In this document: piece after piece, positions 14,500 to 28,402 of the stretch
Numbering within the stretch: position 1 is the first letter of the stretch
Layout: each line of letters begins with the position of its first letter
Notes under the pieces: model-generated
Told to the model about the DNA's origin: nothing
Database searches by the model: none
Seen by the model: the letters and a program-made list of their open reading frames with translations, nothing else
Made by a program: the position numbers and the translations under genes
Assembly (NCBI RefSeq): GCF_964340395.1
Contig: NC_135560.1
Span: forward strand, 6,106,598 to 6,170,597
Reading direction: 5' to 3'
Source of the DNA: Glandiceps talaboti
Taxonomy: Eukaryota; Hemichordata; Enteropneusta; Spengelidae
Length of the DNA stretch: 64,000 nucleotides

Positions 14500-15509
14500 C
14501 TAAAAAAGCCGGCAATTATAATGACTACAGTGCTTACAATAATATATTCCTGAGTGACATCTCATGTATAATATAGCAGTTTTCATTCACACTCATGTTT
14601 AATATTAATGCCTGTCCGTGTTTCGATACAGTGTATACTGTGATCATACCACATACAAATTATTTGTAATGGTATGCAAACAAAAGAATTACAATGCTCA
14701 CCACCCTCATATTTTGAATATTACAAATTTCACTATCATGTATTTGAACAAGAAATTCAAATTATCACAAAACCGGGCAAACAGCAGACTCTATATTTCC
14801 CATAGGAATTACACAACAGAATTCTGTAGCACTCTGCTCTCTTTTATATACATGTAACAGTACCCTACAGTTCCTTTACAATATTTTGAGATGCTTTTTT
14901 TTTTATTTCACAAACCTGGCAATAAATTTTAGCATACCCATGGTCTAAAATACAATTTGGAATAATCCTACACTACAAACATTTCATCTCTTTTTTCGTT
15001 TTTTTAGTGATAAAATCATGTCACTATTAAAATACCATACCATTTATCAAGAATCATCCCGTCTAAAATGAGAACCATTTTGGATTACGTCAATGCATTG
15101 ATATGCATTTAGTATGAATAAATGTGGAACATGTAAAAGGGTTACATATTAAATCAAACAAATTAGTCTGTTTGTGTTTGGATCACAATATCATATGATG
15201 TATGTAGACTGAACACAACAGAGACAATAAAGCCAACATTTGTCCATGCAATGCTACTACGACTACTTACTACTGTACAGGTTATTTTAGAACTTTATTA
15301 TCATTGCCAAGTAGATCATAAAAAGGTCAACATAGCTTGGACATCCAATGACACAAAGACGTCACTGTAACCATGAGATGATCTCATTACAATGTTGTAA
15401 ATGGAAAGAATAAAAGAATTGTTGATATCTCTTTTTAACTCTGAATCTGATGTCCATCATCCCCATGTTAGCCTTCTTTTCTCTCCGACTTCTCAAAGCA
15501 TGTAACCAC

Positions 15510-15845
<336 letters not shown>

Positions 15846-17468
15846 CATGACAACACATTCAGGTATTTACCTAATTATCATTCTGGTCATAAAATCATCA
15901 TTGATTGGACTGGGGAAGTGAATGCAATGTCATAAAATAACAAAAGAGCCTAAATGAATTACAATCCATCACAACTTCACCTCCACAAGTCCATTATGCA
16001 GCCTTCTCACTATCGGCCATTCCCTATATCAAAAATACTTGCATGTTTAGGCAAACAGTAGACACATTTCATTCAAAAACACAACAAAATTCAATTTTTT
16101 TCTTATTCCCATAAGCTTTCTCTGTTCAGTTAATTGAAAAGTAGGCCAATTTTCACCCACAAAGATATCACCATGACAACTGTTCACTATAAGGATTATG
16201 GGTAAATCTCACTGGAGCCTACTGCGTAATGAGTTTACATTTGTCTAGCCATCTTCACTCAACCAATGACAGCATAATGAAACAACCAATGTTCCAATAA
16301 TCTATTTCGGATTATAACTTAGGTGTGAAGAACAGTTGGCTAGCAGAACTTTACGTAATTACGTTGTTCCTGAAAAAGACTGATTCTAGGTGATCCTAAT
16401 GGCTCTACTGATAAGATAACACAGTGAGAACCAGGGACTGAGTCATGAGCTTTTAACACTTTCTTTTCTCTATCAATGGCTTCACAGTACCTAACCTTTC
16501 ACCTACACTGACAGTAAAAGGATGCTAACTGCAGTGACAAATCACTAGTGTCAACATTTGGATTCCTAGGAGAAGTGTACACACACAACATGGCAAAAGC
16601 TGTGAACCAAACATTTCAACTCAATTCTATACACAGACAGACAACCTTCCTATAAACTAGTCTGGCATACTGAAATCATCTCTTTCCCCCAATGATGAAA
16701 AAGGACACACAAAGGGCAGACACCTTACTAACCACACGACACGTACATGTACCTTGGCACACATATACTACAAACCTATACATTTTCCCTACTAGAATAA
16801 TTTTGCGATTTTACAGTCTCAAAGACTTCTTTCTCTTTTACAAGTTACTGCACCTGATTTACTGTTTATATGAACAAAGAGGCATTTTAGTCTCTACTCA
16901 TTTCTTCTTTTTTATTTTCTAGCGAAATACACAAAAATTAGTCTTTAGTGAAAATTTCCAGGTTGTCAGCATCATCACATTTTTCTCTAATAGTTTGCTT
17001 TAATTATAATGATTCAAGGGATTGTAGGAAAATGATTCATATCAGTCATGGTTAAGGAATTAAGTCATTTACATCAGGTGTTTTACTATTTGTGGAGACA
17101 ACTATTGATAAAATTCTAAAATATCAGTCCATTTACACATTTCAGGACCTTTTTCAATCCAAGACGTACAGACACCATCATACTCAATTTTGCAAAAATT
17201 ACTGAACGACATTACTACTGTCTTCATCATTTATTTACATAATGTGTAACCCAGAAATTTAACATCTGACCATTCCGTTGTTGGAAATCATCACTAGATT
17301 TGAAAAAAAAAAGTGATGAGTATCTAGGCTAAATACAACGTGGAATAAGACCTTTACATCACAAACAAATTAAATGTACTATCAGCTCTGTAGACTATAT
17401 GCCTCTCCACAACAGGGACTTTCAGTAGACGATATGAGCCAACACTGAGAACCCCTTATCAGACCATA

Positions 17469-17918
17469 ATTAGGGTGACTCAATTCTTTTCTTTTTCTCA
17501 TTACATGACCGACACAAATATTCATCTCCCACATCAAGATAAAAAAAAATATTTTTATTTTCGCCTGCTCTTAATATTTTGTGGAACAGCACCCTCTCTG
17601 GCAAGAACAAGCAAGTGTCTTGACTGTCAAGGTCATCTACAGTCATGGCGGTGATGACAACACTTGTTCACGAACAGAGCATTTCTTTCATGACGGAAGT
17701 TATTCAAGTAGTGGGGGCTGAAAACATGCCAATTGTGTATGGAAGCTGGGAAAGGGCTTGTCAGTGTTTATACCAACAATCTAATGAAATGAAGATAGGA
17801 GGAAAAGGAGAGGCAGAGAATCATGATTTTTTTTTAGATCGAACGACCGACCGACCGACCGATTGAACCATAGTTGCCATGAAAAAGTAATAAGAAATAT
17901 AAAAAAATAGGGTCACTC
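17469..17918 (+). repeat. Interspersed repeat, copy A (~450 bp)
   Basis: The same element recurs in opposite orientation at 63157-63597. Shared segments include GAACAGCACCCTCTCTGG-like, GTTCACGAACAGAG-like and GTTGCCATGAAAAAGTA-like stretches, and both ends carry an AGGGTxACTC-like sequence. It includes a short (CGAC)n run. No coding function is evident; it is probably a nonautonomous transposon. Confidence 0.65.
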
Positions 17919-19070
17919 GTAGAGTATTTGACACTATCACATAATCAGCTTGGCAGTACTCAAACTCTGACAATGACTACACTAATTAAACACAATGATT
18001 CAAGATTAATACATGTACAAGTAGTTCATGACGTACATTGAATAAGTTGAACACTAAGATAAAATCTACTATCAACCCTTGCAATGAGTAAAATAGAAAG
18101 TTCACGACCTTCTGTCGTTGAACATAATCCTTGACACCACGACACTGCAAAGCTGGTAAATTCCAAGGCTGCAATTAATGCCTGAAATAACACCACTCAC
18201 ACAGTCAATGAAATAGAATAGCACAGCTCACACGTGCCACTTCAATAAATGGAGCAAGGCCAAGAAATCTGATCTACGCACAACATAAATAAAGTCTGCT
18301 CTGCGACACTGGGGTCATAATTTGCATAAAGGCACCTAAGTAAGTGGTAGAATCCAGGCAGACAATTGTCACCCACAAGCCCAATACTTGGTCCCTGGTA
18401 GATCGATGTTTGACAACAGAAGGAGGCATAGTCTCAACACGAACAAAAACGCAACAAAAAATTCACAACTTTTTATGCCAGCTTCACTTCTCATGTGTCT
18501 GGTTGCTGAGAAGTCCTTTATTTTTAGACATGCATGCTCCAACCTTAATCTTACCGATATACATTTGCAAAATGTGAAATCTCAAATTTTTTGTGTTCTC
18601 CTGTGTGCGACACTTTCAGTTTGTTTTTGTTAAGGTGGGGGGGGGGGGGGTGAGCTCTATTTTTGTATACACACACTAGAACACCCATACAACTTTTTAC
18701 CAAAAAAAAAGTCAAATATAAAATATTATCACATGATAATTGATGATTGCACAATGGTGTTGAAAGGTTTGACTTCCAAACATACACTACATTTATACAT
18801 TTTGTACTAGTAATATTTCATTATATTACATACATGTATGAGTAGTAATTTGACATCAACACTCTGTTCATTGAATACTGTATCAAGTCACTGTACGCAA
18901 ATAAGTGATAGTTTTTTTCATCTGCCAGGTACAAAAATATATTTACGATAAAGCCATTTTGTGCAGAAAAGTGATTTAAAGGCCCATGGTTGATTAGAAT
19001 GTAAAATTTAGGTGTGAAAAACAAACGTTGTCTGGCAGCTCTATCAAAAAAGTTGTTGGTCCAGAACAAA

Positions 19071-19376
19071 AGAATACTCCTATGTAATCATATGGTTCTA
19101 CTTATATTGATAAGATAACATTAACTTGATAACCTGGGACTGAATCATGGGCCTTTAAAGAACATAGTAGTATTAGTACACATATATTTTGCGATCTGTA
19201 AACAGACAAATTTATTTTCTATTAGAATACTCCTATGTAATCATATGGTTCTACTTATATTGATAAGATAAAATTAACTTGATAACCTGGGACTGAATCA
19301 TGGGCCTTTAAAGAACATAGTAGTATTAGTACACATATATTTTGCGATCTGTAAACAGACAAATTTATTTTCTATT
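19071..19376. repeat. 153-bp tandem duplication
   Basis: Two directly adjacent 153-bp copies, both starting AGAATACTCC, differ at about one position. A diverged relative of the flank lies near 16310-16450, so the unit is part of an older dispersed repeat. Confidence 0.85.
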
Positions 19377-19899
19377 TCATTTCTCTTAGCTGTATTTATC
19401 TATTTCAGAAACTTTTTCTAGGTTTTTTGACAATAAAATTGTCTTCCCTTGTAGTTTATTTGTGCAGATGATGCAGTTGATCATTGCATTAAAATTACTA
19501 TCTGTTGTTTTTATTCATTTTTAATACATTTTAAGATCAGTAGTATGCAACTGCTGGCTTTTGGAAGAATATATGTATATGTACAAGTAGAACTTTTGTT
19601 TGTCACCACGTCTTGCAGCTGCAACTCGACAATAACATGAATGATGGGCCATTTGCCGTTTACGATTGTACTCAAAATTTTCTTGACAGGCCCGAATGAC
19701 AAGACTCTACAAAAATTTGTCAAACGTCTATTCTGTATTCACCGTGGTTGCAACATGTTGCTTTTTTACTTTCTTTTCATAAATTCGGCGCCAAACACAA
19801 AAGTAATTTGAGATTTCACAACAGTATATGTGCTAAGTTTTCCGTTGCATGAGTCTGTTGCAAATGTCAAAACTACTAGTACTAGTAAGTATACCTGTG

Positions 19900-20960
19900 A
19901 AAAACTTTCAACACTTGAAACAAAGCAATGCGGCAGTTGATAGAAGGAGATCAATAGAGGGGCGAAAATCGTTAAAATGGTGTAGGAAAAAATGTTGATC
20001 GATACTATTTCGTGTCAAACATGCTCCAAAAGTACACCGGCCACGCAATAATTTTGGACGTTGGCTAAGCAGGGGTTTTATCAAAGTGATCACTGATGGT
20101 GGAAAACTCGTTGAAGAAGCTGCAATTACGTGCGTAGGGGGGTACGGTAAGGTCAATGCTACACCGAGGATAAAACGTACACGTCAAACCTGGGACGATC
20201 GTAATGTAGTGATGCACAACTAAACCGAAAGCAACTATTAAACATCGACAAATTCGCACAAATTTGGTTTGGTAACCATAGCGCAGTGTACGTTCACTCA
20301 AGCGAGCAAATGTAACCCAAATGGCCTGTATTGCTGTAGTATGACGTTGCCCTTGATATCAATTTCAATGATTAAATGGCCCAACGTTGGGTTCACCCCG
20401 GTACCCCAAACCTTGCACTCCATTCGTGGTATCCTGTATTTTGTCCGACAGCTGCGGTCGTCGTGAACGTCTTGGTGTGGATTCCAAAGTGTAATGGTTC
20501 GAGTTAATAATGATACAGCGACTGAGATACGGTGACTGACTGCAAAACATTTGTATAATTCGACACTCTTTTTTCAAGCAGGCTTCAAACTCTCGAGCGA
20601 CCGGAAACGAAGTTTTCTCCTGCTATCGATGCCAGAGTAATCATATTGTTAATTTGACCGTGTGTATATACTATTGAAAACACTTACCTAGTTGGGGAAA
20701 TCCCGTTTCTAGTAAGTTTGGTTAAATAAAATCGTCACGAGAACACCGTTGTATTCGTAGTATGGTAAGTAAACAAAGTACGTAGTCGCTGATAGCTGAT
20801 CACCACGGGGCTGGCAACGGGCCATTCAGTTGTAACACGAATCACGTGTAAATTAAAAGAAATAAAGGAATCTGATTGGTGGAGACCAGGAAGGCTATAT
20901 CATCAACCGCCCTACTTTACATATGAATAAAAAATTATTTCCCGCGCAACACGAAACAAA
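19900..20960 (-). promoter_or_regulatory. CpG-rich promoter and first-exon region of the minus-strand gene
   Basis: CpG density rises clearly above its surroundings. A noncoding exon ends at 20688 on the minus strand with a near-perfect donor (CTAG|GTAAGT). Upstream of it are an E-box CACGTG (20843-20848) and an inverted CCAAT box (ATTGG, 20875-20879). Another strong minus acceptor (GTTTTGCAG) sits before 20539. A plus-strand ATG|GTAAGT donor near 20761 makes a bidirectional promoter possible. Confidence 0.5.
20688..20830 (-). other. Probable noncoding first exon, minus-strand gene
   Basis: The 3' edge is set by the CTAG|GTAAGT donor; the 5' edge is unknown. The only upstream ATG frame stops within the exon, so it is treated as 5' UTR. 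A GGGAAATCCC kappaB-like decamer lies at 20695-20704, inside the exon. Confidence 0.45.
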
Positions 20961-22400
20961 TATATTATAATTATACAGTGTTAACCACGTATAGAAAACT
21001 GTAATTCCAGGTGTTAATGCCTCTGTAGTACTATTTTAATACTTCAAAATAAGGTTGATATGAAATCTTACAAAATTCACACAAGTGACAACATAAATGA
21101 TTCAGACATTGATCGATCGAACTCCGTCACATCAATGTACATCAACTGAATCCCAGTGGAATATAGATTTCTATCAACCATGCGTGTTGCGATCGATTGA
21201 GTCTCGGCAAACGACTGACTTTCACGAAAAAGTGTATATTACGCAACAACTGAATCAGTCAATACATGGTCCTAACATAATCATTCGTTCATTTTTTCTG
21301 TATTAACGTCAATGATTGTCCCACTGTAAGTTTCAGATGGAATGCTAGGCGTCACCGATTTTTTGTTTTTGTTTTTGTTTATTTCTCAACTTCAAAAAAC
21401 TACTTATTCAAAATATAACGTTTTCCGAACGACAACAGTTCTACTCACATGGTATACGTTGATATTTCCTAATATAGTACAGGTGTGTCGATGTGTTGCT
21501 AACTCTTCAATGACATAACTATGTAAAATCAAATAACCAAAAATTTAATAAATACCAACTCAGTGGTTCCTAATTGTATTTACATTGAAAGGAAGTTATG
21601 ATTAATGCCCAGCATTTATCAGATACTGTGCAAAGTTCGTCAATATCCTCTTTCTTGAGCTTTCTTGCGTTATGTGAGTAATTAACACCAGACTAAAAAG
21701 CACACAGTAAAAACAACATAATCATTAACACTGATCTCATGATGGCGCTATCTATTTTTCCCATAGGGCGTGCAGGCAATAGAATTGCGATATGTCAATG
21801 AAAACCTTTAAAATTTAGTTTCATTGTCTTCATAAATAATTCGAAAGACATGTTTTATTTCTCACGGCTTCCAAGCTTTCTATGTATAAAAACAAGAGCT
21901 GTAAGAAACTTGTAACAAGTTGATGTTTAATATTATTATGCCAGACTGATATAGAAAACACAATTTAAAAAAAAACTACTACACGATATTATTCTTGCCA
22001 TAAATCGTCGCACAACACACCCTCTTTTACGACACCGTCCAAGACGATGATATTTCGCAGTGTCGCTATCAGCTCTGGTTTTCGAGAATGATTGCCATTA
22101 AGCTTAAATATTCAAGTTGTTAAATCGCTATACCTTACTCGGTAGACTTGCCCATATTCATGTACTTTATTTGAACAAAATATTTTGCTATTTTTTTTAA
22201 AAGTTTAAAATTCCTGTGAAATGATAACCTCGGTGAAACAGTCATTATAACTCTTAGACTATTAGCAACTGTATAAAAAAAATTGTATTTTTCTTTACAA
22301 ACTAAGATTGTATTAACAAACTCAAAATACTTGAACTTTGAAAAATATGAAACCTAAAAAGTTAAACTTTATAAGTAAAATGAAAAACTCAAAATGGATC
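20961..22400. other. Intergenic; no gene seen
   Basis: This AT-rich interval lies between the minus-strand gene promoter and the sulfotransferase gene. Only the short dispersed repeat at 22005-22099 is recognisable. Confidence 0.5.
22005..22099 (+). repeat. ~95-bp dispersed element, copy 1
   Basis: It shares a CTCTTTTACGxCACCGTCCAAGACG-type core and a downstream CAGCTCTGGTTT-type segment with copies at 33805-33900 (+) and 57171-57264 (-). Confidence 0.65.
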
Positions 22401-22854
22401 GGACTGGTGCCAATCTCATTACTCGGCCGAAAGATGGCGCTATTCATTGAATATCGATATCCACTTCTATAATCTGTCTTGTGATAGTGGTGAAAAGTCG
22501 ATTACGTAATTCGTGTCTGTGCGTCACAAGAAGATGTCGTGTCAAATTTGCATAACAACAGAAAGTGAAATTTGTGTGTCAATGTGCATTCAACCTATGT
22601 ACGTAGACGACAACCATGGCAAATTATCTGTATTTTACTCATCTAATCACAAATACTCCTGTACTGTCAAATTTGGAATTGTCACGAAGATAATTCTATA
22701 CGTCCCGGTGAAATTATATAGATAGAGCTACAGTGGACACGGATTTGCTACGTTACTAGATTGCCATGGTCTTTTTTTTTAAGTCGACTAGTATGAGTGG
22801 ATGCATGTAAACAAGAAATCGACATTGTGTACATTTCACGTGGCTGGCAAGACG

Positions 22855-24781
22855 ATGGGACAATTCAGGCGATCGGTTTGCAGTCTCTCAACGTTTCTTT
22901 GTAGAAGTAAAGGTAAGGTAATATTCTCAGACGAATAAAGTGTATCCATGGAGACATTTTTGCTAACTCCACGGCGTACAATATTGCGACATGGATGTAT
23001 TAGTCATGGAAGTATCACTCACTTCTAGTAGTGATACATCCAGAGCTCTGGATATATCCATTACCGCGATCATCAGATGGAACGTGTATTTCATTTCACC
23101 GATCATCAAACAATGTTATTTTGAATGTTTGCTACAAAACTGTGTTAATTCAACGACAAGAAATAATATATGCATAACTAAAACTGCTATATGAAAGAAT
23201 AGGGCCTTGGACTATTGTACACTAAACAAATAAATGTGCCTTGTTATGTAATTGGGGCCTAGCTTTTGTTTCCATGAAATGTTTGGGGGTTTTTGTATTT
23301 GGCTAAACACAGTGGTGTTTGGAAATGCTATTTATGTATTTCAAACACCTCGATTTTTCGGGGGAGGGGGAGTATTCACAATACTGTATACACATATTAA
23401 TTTTATACACATTTTAACTTTCTGCGATTTAGTGATGTACAAATACAGACTTGGTCGATGCTGTTTCACATTGTTAGAAAACATTGTCAAATTGTTTCAT
23501 AAATTAAAAAATAGAAAATGTACTGAAATAATTATCATCCATACGTCCTTTTATAAATGTTATCATTTAATATTTCATCTTTTTTATCAATTCTTTTCAG
23601 GAAGAAGAAAATGTTCGTATCCGATCATTTTGACTTGTGTTCTCGTTACAACTTTGTTTATCACATATAGTGCAATTCTTCAACTCAGCGATATCCGAAC
23701 TTCTTCATCTTACGATTCGATTTTATTGAAACGAATCCGCCTAGAAATCGGCCCAGACGTCAACGAAACAACTGATCGTGATCAATTTCATACACTTGGT
23801 GCCGCCGCGCGTTGGCAAGTGGCAGACGGTAAAAATGCAAATCAGAAGAATCGCAGCATATTTCTGAAAGAAGGAAACATGCATAAAATATTGAATCAAG
23901 TTTTTAAGGTATATCAGGACACTTGTTATTGGTTGAACAAGGAAACTAAAATGTGGGGTTTGAGGGAATCGTCTGCGCGGGAACAGAGAGGCTGCGAACA
24001 AAAACTTCCCCAAGTTATCGTTATTGGAGCGAAGAAATGTGGAACGACTGCCCTCACACTGTGGCTGAGTACACATCCAAAAATAGCGGCTGTTACGGCA
24101 GAAAAACACTATTTTGATGACCACCCAAACCATAGCTTGGATTGGTATCGTCGAATTATGCCATTTTCGACGAAAGACCAGATAACCATGGAAACCACAC
24201 CGAAATATTTTGTTTATCCCGATAACACACCAAAGAGAATTTTTACAGAGATTTCACCCAACACAAAAATTATTTTGATTCTGTGTGACCCAGTGAAGAG
24301 GGCGATTTCTGACTACGTCCACGAAGCGGAGCTAAATAAAAGCACTGGATTTTATCGAATTGAAACTACTTTCTGGTCCTCTGTGTTGAATAAGCTCCAT
24401 GTCGTTGACGAGCTCAATGAACTCGTTGATACTGGAATTTATGTGAAACATCTCCGTCGGTGGCTGGAGTACTTTCCAAATCTGTTTGTGGTAGATGGAA
24501 CCAAATTTAAACAATCGAATCCAGCACCGACTCTAACTGACATAGAGAAATTTTTAGATTTACCAAGATTTTTTGAAGAATGGCACTTCTACGTGGATTC
24601 GAAGAAGGGGAACTATTGCGCAAAGACATCTTTCCCAATGCATTGTTTAGGGTCTAACAAAGGCAGAAAACATCCTGAAATAGGGGAAAGCGTCCTGAAA
24701 CAGCTTCGAGAATTTTACAGGCCTTATAATCAACAACTGTCTGAACTTCTTAATCAGACCTTTGAATGGGAGAGCAATTAA
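22855..24781 (+). CDS. Heparan sulfate glucosamine 3-O-sulfotransferase-like (HS3ST family)
   Basis: Two coding exons, 22855-22912 and 23601-24781, join in phase 1 (AAAG|GTAAGG donor, TTTTCAG acceptor) to give 412 residues. This is a Golgi type II enzyme that would transfer sulfate from PAPS to the 3-OH of glucosamine in heparan sulfate. Residues 1-23 are cytosolic and end in RRK; about 24-46 form the signal anchor; the lumenal stem follows. The 5'-phosphosulfate loop is GAKKCGTTAL (162-171). The family's catalytic-base Glu is in AEKHYFD (E187). The 3'-phosphate segment is ILCDPVKRAISDY, with Cys248 where relatives carry Arg (ILRDP). The C-terminal Cys pair and GRKHP segment match the HS3ST substrate-binding end. 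Length fits the family (about 300-460). I cannot assign a subfamily; the Cys248 change may lower or alter activity. Confidence 0.88.
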
Positions 24782-25197
24782 ACAGCCAGCCAAAATAAAT
24801 TTATTTTTTGAGTTCCCATGTTTAAATTTAATTTCGGATTGTTGGTAGGTATGACACCATTCATCGTCGCAAAACGCCCTCACCTCTTATAACTGAGAGC
24901 GGAGGACGTTAGAGTATAGTCATTGTAGTTATCGGGTTAAACACATGGTTTTTATCGCCAGATTTTAAGAATTTTAATCCTTTTCCTAAACTTGATTTTA
25001 TGTCAAAATTAGATTTGCTGGGAGAATGAATTCATTATGAGAGATATTTACATAATATTATGGTTAGGTTAAGTGTAAAGATGGTTATAGTGTCTTACAT
25101 AGTTATAAAGATTGCAAGTTAGGCCATTTTAATTAATGTTAACATCATTATGTCATATTTTCGTGACGTCATATGCTTGAAATGTTAAATCAGTATC

Positions 25198-25203
25198 AAT
25201 AAA
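25198..25203 (+). terminator. Candidate poly(A) signal of the sulfotransferase gene
   Basis: AATAAA lies about 420 nt after the stop. An earlier AATAAA at 24794-24799 is only 13 nt past the stop and is less likely to be used. Confidence 0.4.
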
Positions 25204-27639
25204 ATTTACATATTTTAAATCACACTCTTTGAATAATATGGTAATTATCTTAGTCTAGTTTCTATACAGTATCGTTACTATTTATACCTTCACTCACAGA
25301 GTTGGCACCCAGACTTTAATTAACTAGGAGCAATATATTTTTCGACACACAGCCCATTTCAACGTAATAGTAGCGTTTACTGTCTCTGATACAACCGCGC
25401 ATCACAGAAACCGAAACCGCACATGCTACACTTTAAGATAGAAGGGTTGAATGTATTATTTTCTTGCAACATTTTGTCTAAATCATATGAATGCCACCAT
25501 GCAGATAGCAAAGCATTGGTGCTCTCATGTCTACGTCTAGTTGGAGTGATTTATTGAGTGATTTATTTTAGATAAAATGTAGCAAGAAATTGCGACTTTG
25601 TTATCATCTTTAAGGTGTAGAATGTGCATGCAGATTCTTGTTGGTTTCTGTGTGGTTTTAGCAGTAAACTCTAACATGAAAGAGGCTGTAATTTCATATT
25701 TTATATCACAGTTTGACGCAGATGAATCAGAATAACACTTTTTGACAGTTATTAAAAACAACACATGTCTATTACTATATATTGGTGTACAAGAACACTC
25801 TAGGGAAAGGGGGTCCCAGCTTGTCACAATCACAATCACAATATGGTTTCCTTCTTTTCGTGAAATGGTCACTATTGTCATGCACCTATATTCTTATTGC
25901 GTAGAAACATTGATTTGTAATTACCCTGTTGTTCATGTTTGTCAGTGTTTATATATTGTTGTTTACTTGTTGTTGTTTGTTTGTTTGTTTGTTTGTTTGT
26001 TAAATTGTGTTTGTTTGTTGGTTTGTTTGTTTTGAGTGTTTTCAAAAACACAACCAACTAAGCCCGAGGCCCCGTGATCAAAGGTAGCCGAAATAATATT
26101 AGTTTCTGAGTTTTATTTTTTATTGTTCCGATGATTGTATTCAAAAATAAAAGAAAATTAATATACAGTAAAATATTTCGGAGTGCAATTCCCGCAAAGC
26201 TATAAAGCTCAGAAACAAACAAAAAATAAGGTCGATTCATCAACATCGAAGGCCTAAGTCACAAGTTGCTGGCCGTTGATCATGCGCAGAATGCACTTGT
26301 ATAAATAGTCATGTTTCTGACACAGTCAGGGGATTTTTGTCCGAAGTTGTTTGGTTTCTATCGACCGACCAATCAATGATTCAGAACCGATTGGCCGTCA
26401 GAAAAAATCATCAAAGTTGGAAATTACCTGGGTTTTCCCCTTTTACTAGTACTATATTTCCCAGCAACCCTTTGTTCAAATACACACTTTGGCCTGTTTC
26501 TGTTACATTTAAGATTATCAGACGACAGGTTGAATTTCCAGTTATTGAAAGTCGCAGTGGACGCATTTATATCATAAGGTAAGTACACATACTTAGCAAA
26601 TATTGCGAAGGTAGGTACACGTACTTAGCAAATATGGCGAACGGCAGGACAATACACTGCAATATCAATGAATATTTTTCTTGGAAATTTTTGTTATCTC
26701 CGTTGTCCCGCTGTTCTCCCTGTACAAACAAAACATTTATATTATTGTTCTAGTTACTGCAGACTTTTAGTCGTACGTCCACATATACGGTCCCATACAA
26801 ATACGAAGGTAAATGTGTTGAACAAATGACTGAGCTCGGAGCAACCAACAAAGAAGACATTTATTAAAAAGTAGCGTCTCCAACCACATGAGATTGTATT
26901 ACATGTATAAACTCAGAATACAAGTGGGCTACATATATTGCATGACTGTACAGTGAGTGGTCTGTGATGGCATGTGTTTTGGATAGCACCGGAAGATATG
27001 GCACCGTCTAACAAAATAGGTCACACTGTGCGCGCTAAATATTTTGTTGTTCCACCACAGATTCAGAGATAAGCTTATTTGTCCTGGGAGACATTTGCGC
27101 TACCAGGCAGTTAAACTAGACAGGTGTAAGAGTTTCATCGACTGTGTGGAGTACTGAGTAAAAGTGTCAACAGTAAGAGACAACGTCCGTACATGTGGAC
27201 GAAAGATGAATCATTAACAGGGTTATAGCTATGATGACTCACAATGTGTTTTATAGGTACATATATTTCATCAAAACTCTAGAAAACTTAAATATTACTG
27301 ATTATGACGAAAATGGAAAGTGAAACGGAAAGAAACGATATGCAGGGGGTTCAGTAGGCTAAAGGCTATCTGTGGCTTCGAATCACTTCTCACGTCTAGT
27401 TCAATGAGGTGCCGAGAAAAAAAATTAATTTCAACCGAAGCCGCCTACATTTTGTTATTACAATGTCATATAATTCTGCCCGATGATGGCTGTTCTATTT
27501 TGTTGCGTTACTATGTACATAAACTCATTGGTTGAAGTAGATACAGTTAAAACTATGTAACCTCCCACAGCACAGCCTGGTTCGACTAAACGCTGACTAA
27601 CAATGCTACAATTTAAGGGTTATATTATCTTTGCATGTG
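25204..27639. other. Intergenic, with a possible orphan first exon near 26.3-26.58 kb
   Basis: A GTTT-type microsatellite lies at about 25977-26035. At 26300-26578 an open stretch ends in a consensus plus-strand donor (CATAAG|GTAAGT), followed by a 33-bp tandem duplication at about 26577-26640. This could be an alternative 5' exon of the downstream DED-glycosyltransferase gene or of another transcript. Nothing else was recognised. Confidence 0.3.
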
Positions 27640-28036
27640 ACACTATTCAGCGGACTGTTACACAGTAAATGATTTACCAATTTTGTGGGAAAGATATGAT
27701 TTTAAAGCCAAGACAATACCCTCTGTTTCACGGTGCATTGGTTTGGCTGCATTTTACTATGTTATTCCAACAATATGGCGGCACGCTTAACTTCCGAGAA
27801 AACTTGTATTTCGTTGAATTCAATCGTGTATGTAGTGATCATTGGAACACTCAATCCAATTGGATGAGTAGTAATAGCATTCGCAGTATTATGTGACGTT
27901 GATATATATCAGCCAATCATAATCTAGTTATGATGGGCGTGGAGCTGGAAAATCTCACTAGTTTTTCCCCTTCGTGTTAGTAAACAGAACGGCGTCCATG
28001 TCTTTCTTCAACTCCGGACGACAGTAACGATCGAAG
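27640..28036 (+). promoter_or_regulatory. Promoter and noncoding exon 1 of DED-glycosyltransferase copy 1
   Basis: This block is shared with 41885-42415 and 51955-52477. It starts near GCGGACTGTTACACAGTAAA and contains a CCAAT box followed by TATGATGGGCGTG. It ends in a noncoding exon with donor CGAAG|GTAAGT at 28036. The position matching the kappaB-like site of copies 2 and 3 reads GGAAAATCTC here and does not fit the consensus. Confidence 0.6.
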
Positions 28037-28402
28037 GTAAGTAATGTACTAAAGATAGTTTATGTAGCCGTCGGACCCTTTCTTTCTAATATTCGTGTAA
28101 AACTGCATACATTACTGACTAATATGCAAGAATGTTTTCGCTGTTTTTTTTTCAATGCATAAAAGTACTTCACAAATAACACCACAGATGTAGAACTAGT
28201 AGGACTACCTCCAAGTTCACACTATCCACACAAGTTACAACTTTAAAATACAATCGCAAGCATAAGTTACTATATGTCATGATTGTCTCGGTACTAGGGA
28301 GCTAGGGAGGTTGCTGTCGTCCGGGCTGCTTACTTTGCTAGTAACAGCACACGAAAATACATGCACTTTACATAAATTGGTAGGTGCACGGAAAGCTAGT
28401 AG

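Noticed and set aside
14430-14577. 49-codon plus-strand frame starting MPAFPFLMKR
   Set aside because: Overlaps the minus-strand exon 14429-14499, which has matching splice sites and phase; the plus frame has neither.
17645-17866. 73-codon open frame on the plus strand
   Set aside because: Lies wholly within the interspersed repeat; the inverted copy at 63 kb does not preserve it.
18104-18180. Candidate exon on the minus strand that would supply the missing phase-2 end
   Set aside because: The acceptor is good, but the donor (AAG|GTCGTG) is weak and two frames are open. It could be chance.
20298-20423. 41-codon minus-strand frame starting MECKVWGTGV in the CpG-rich region
   Set aside because: Plausible-looking, but there is no donor in the needed phase and no homology; overlapping frames are also open.
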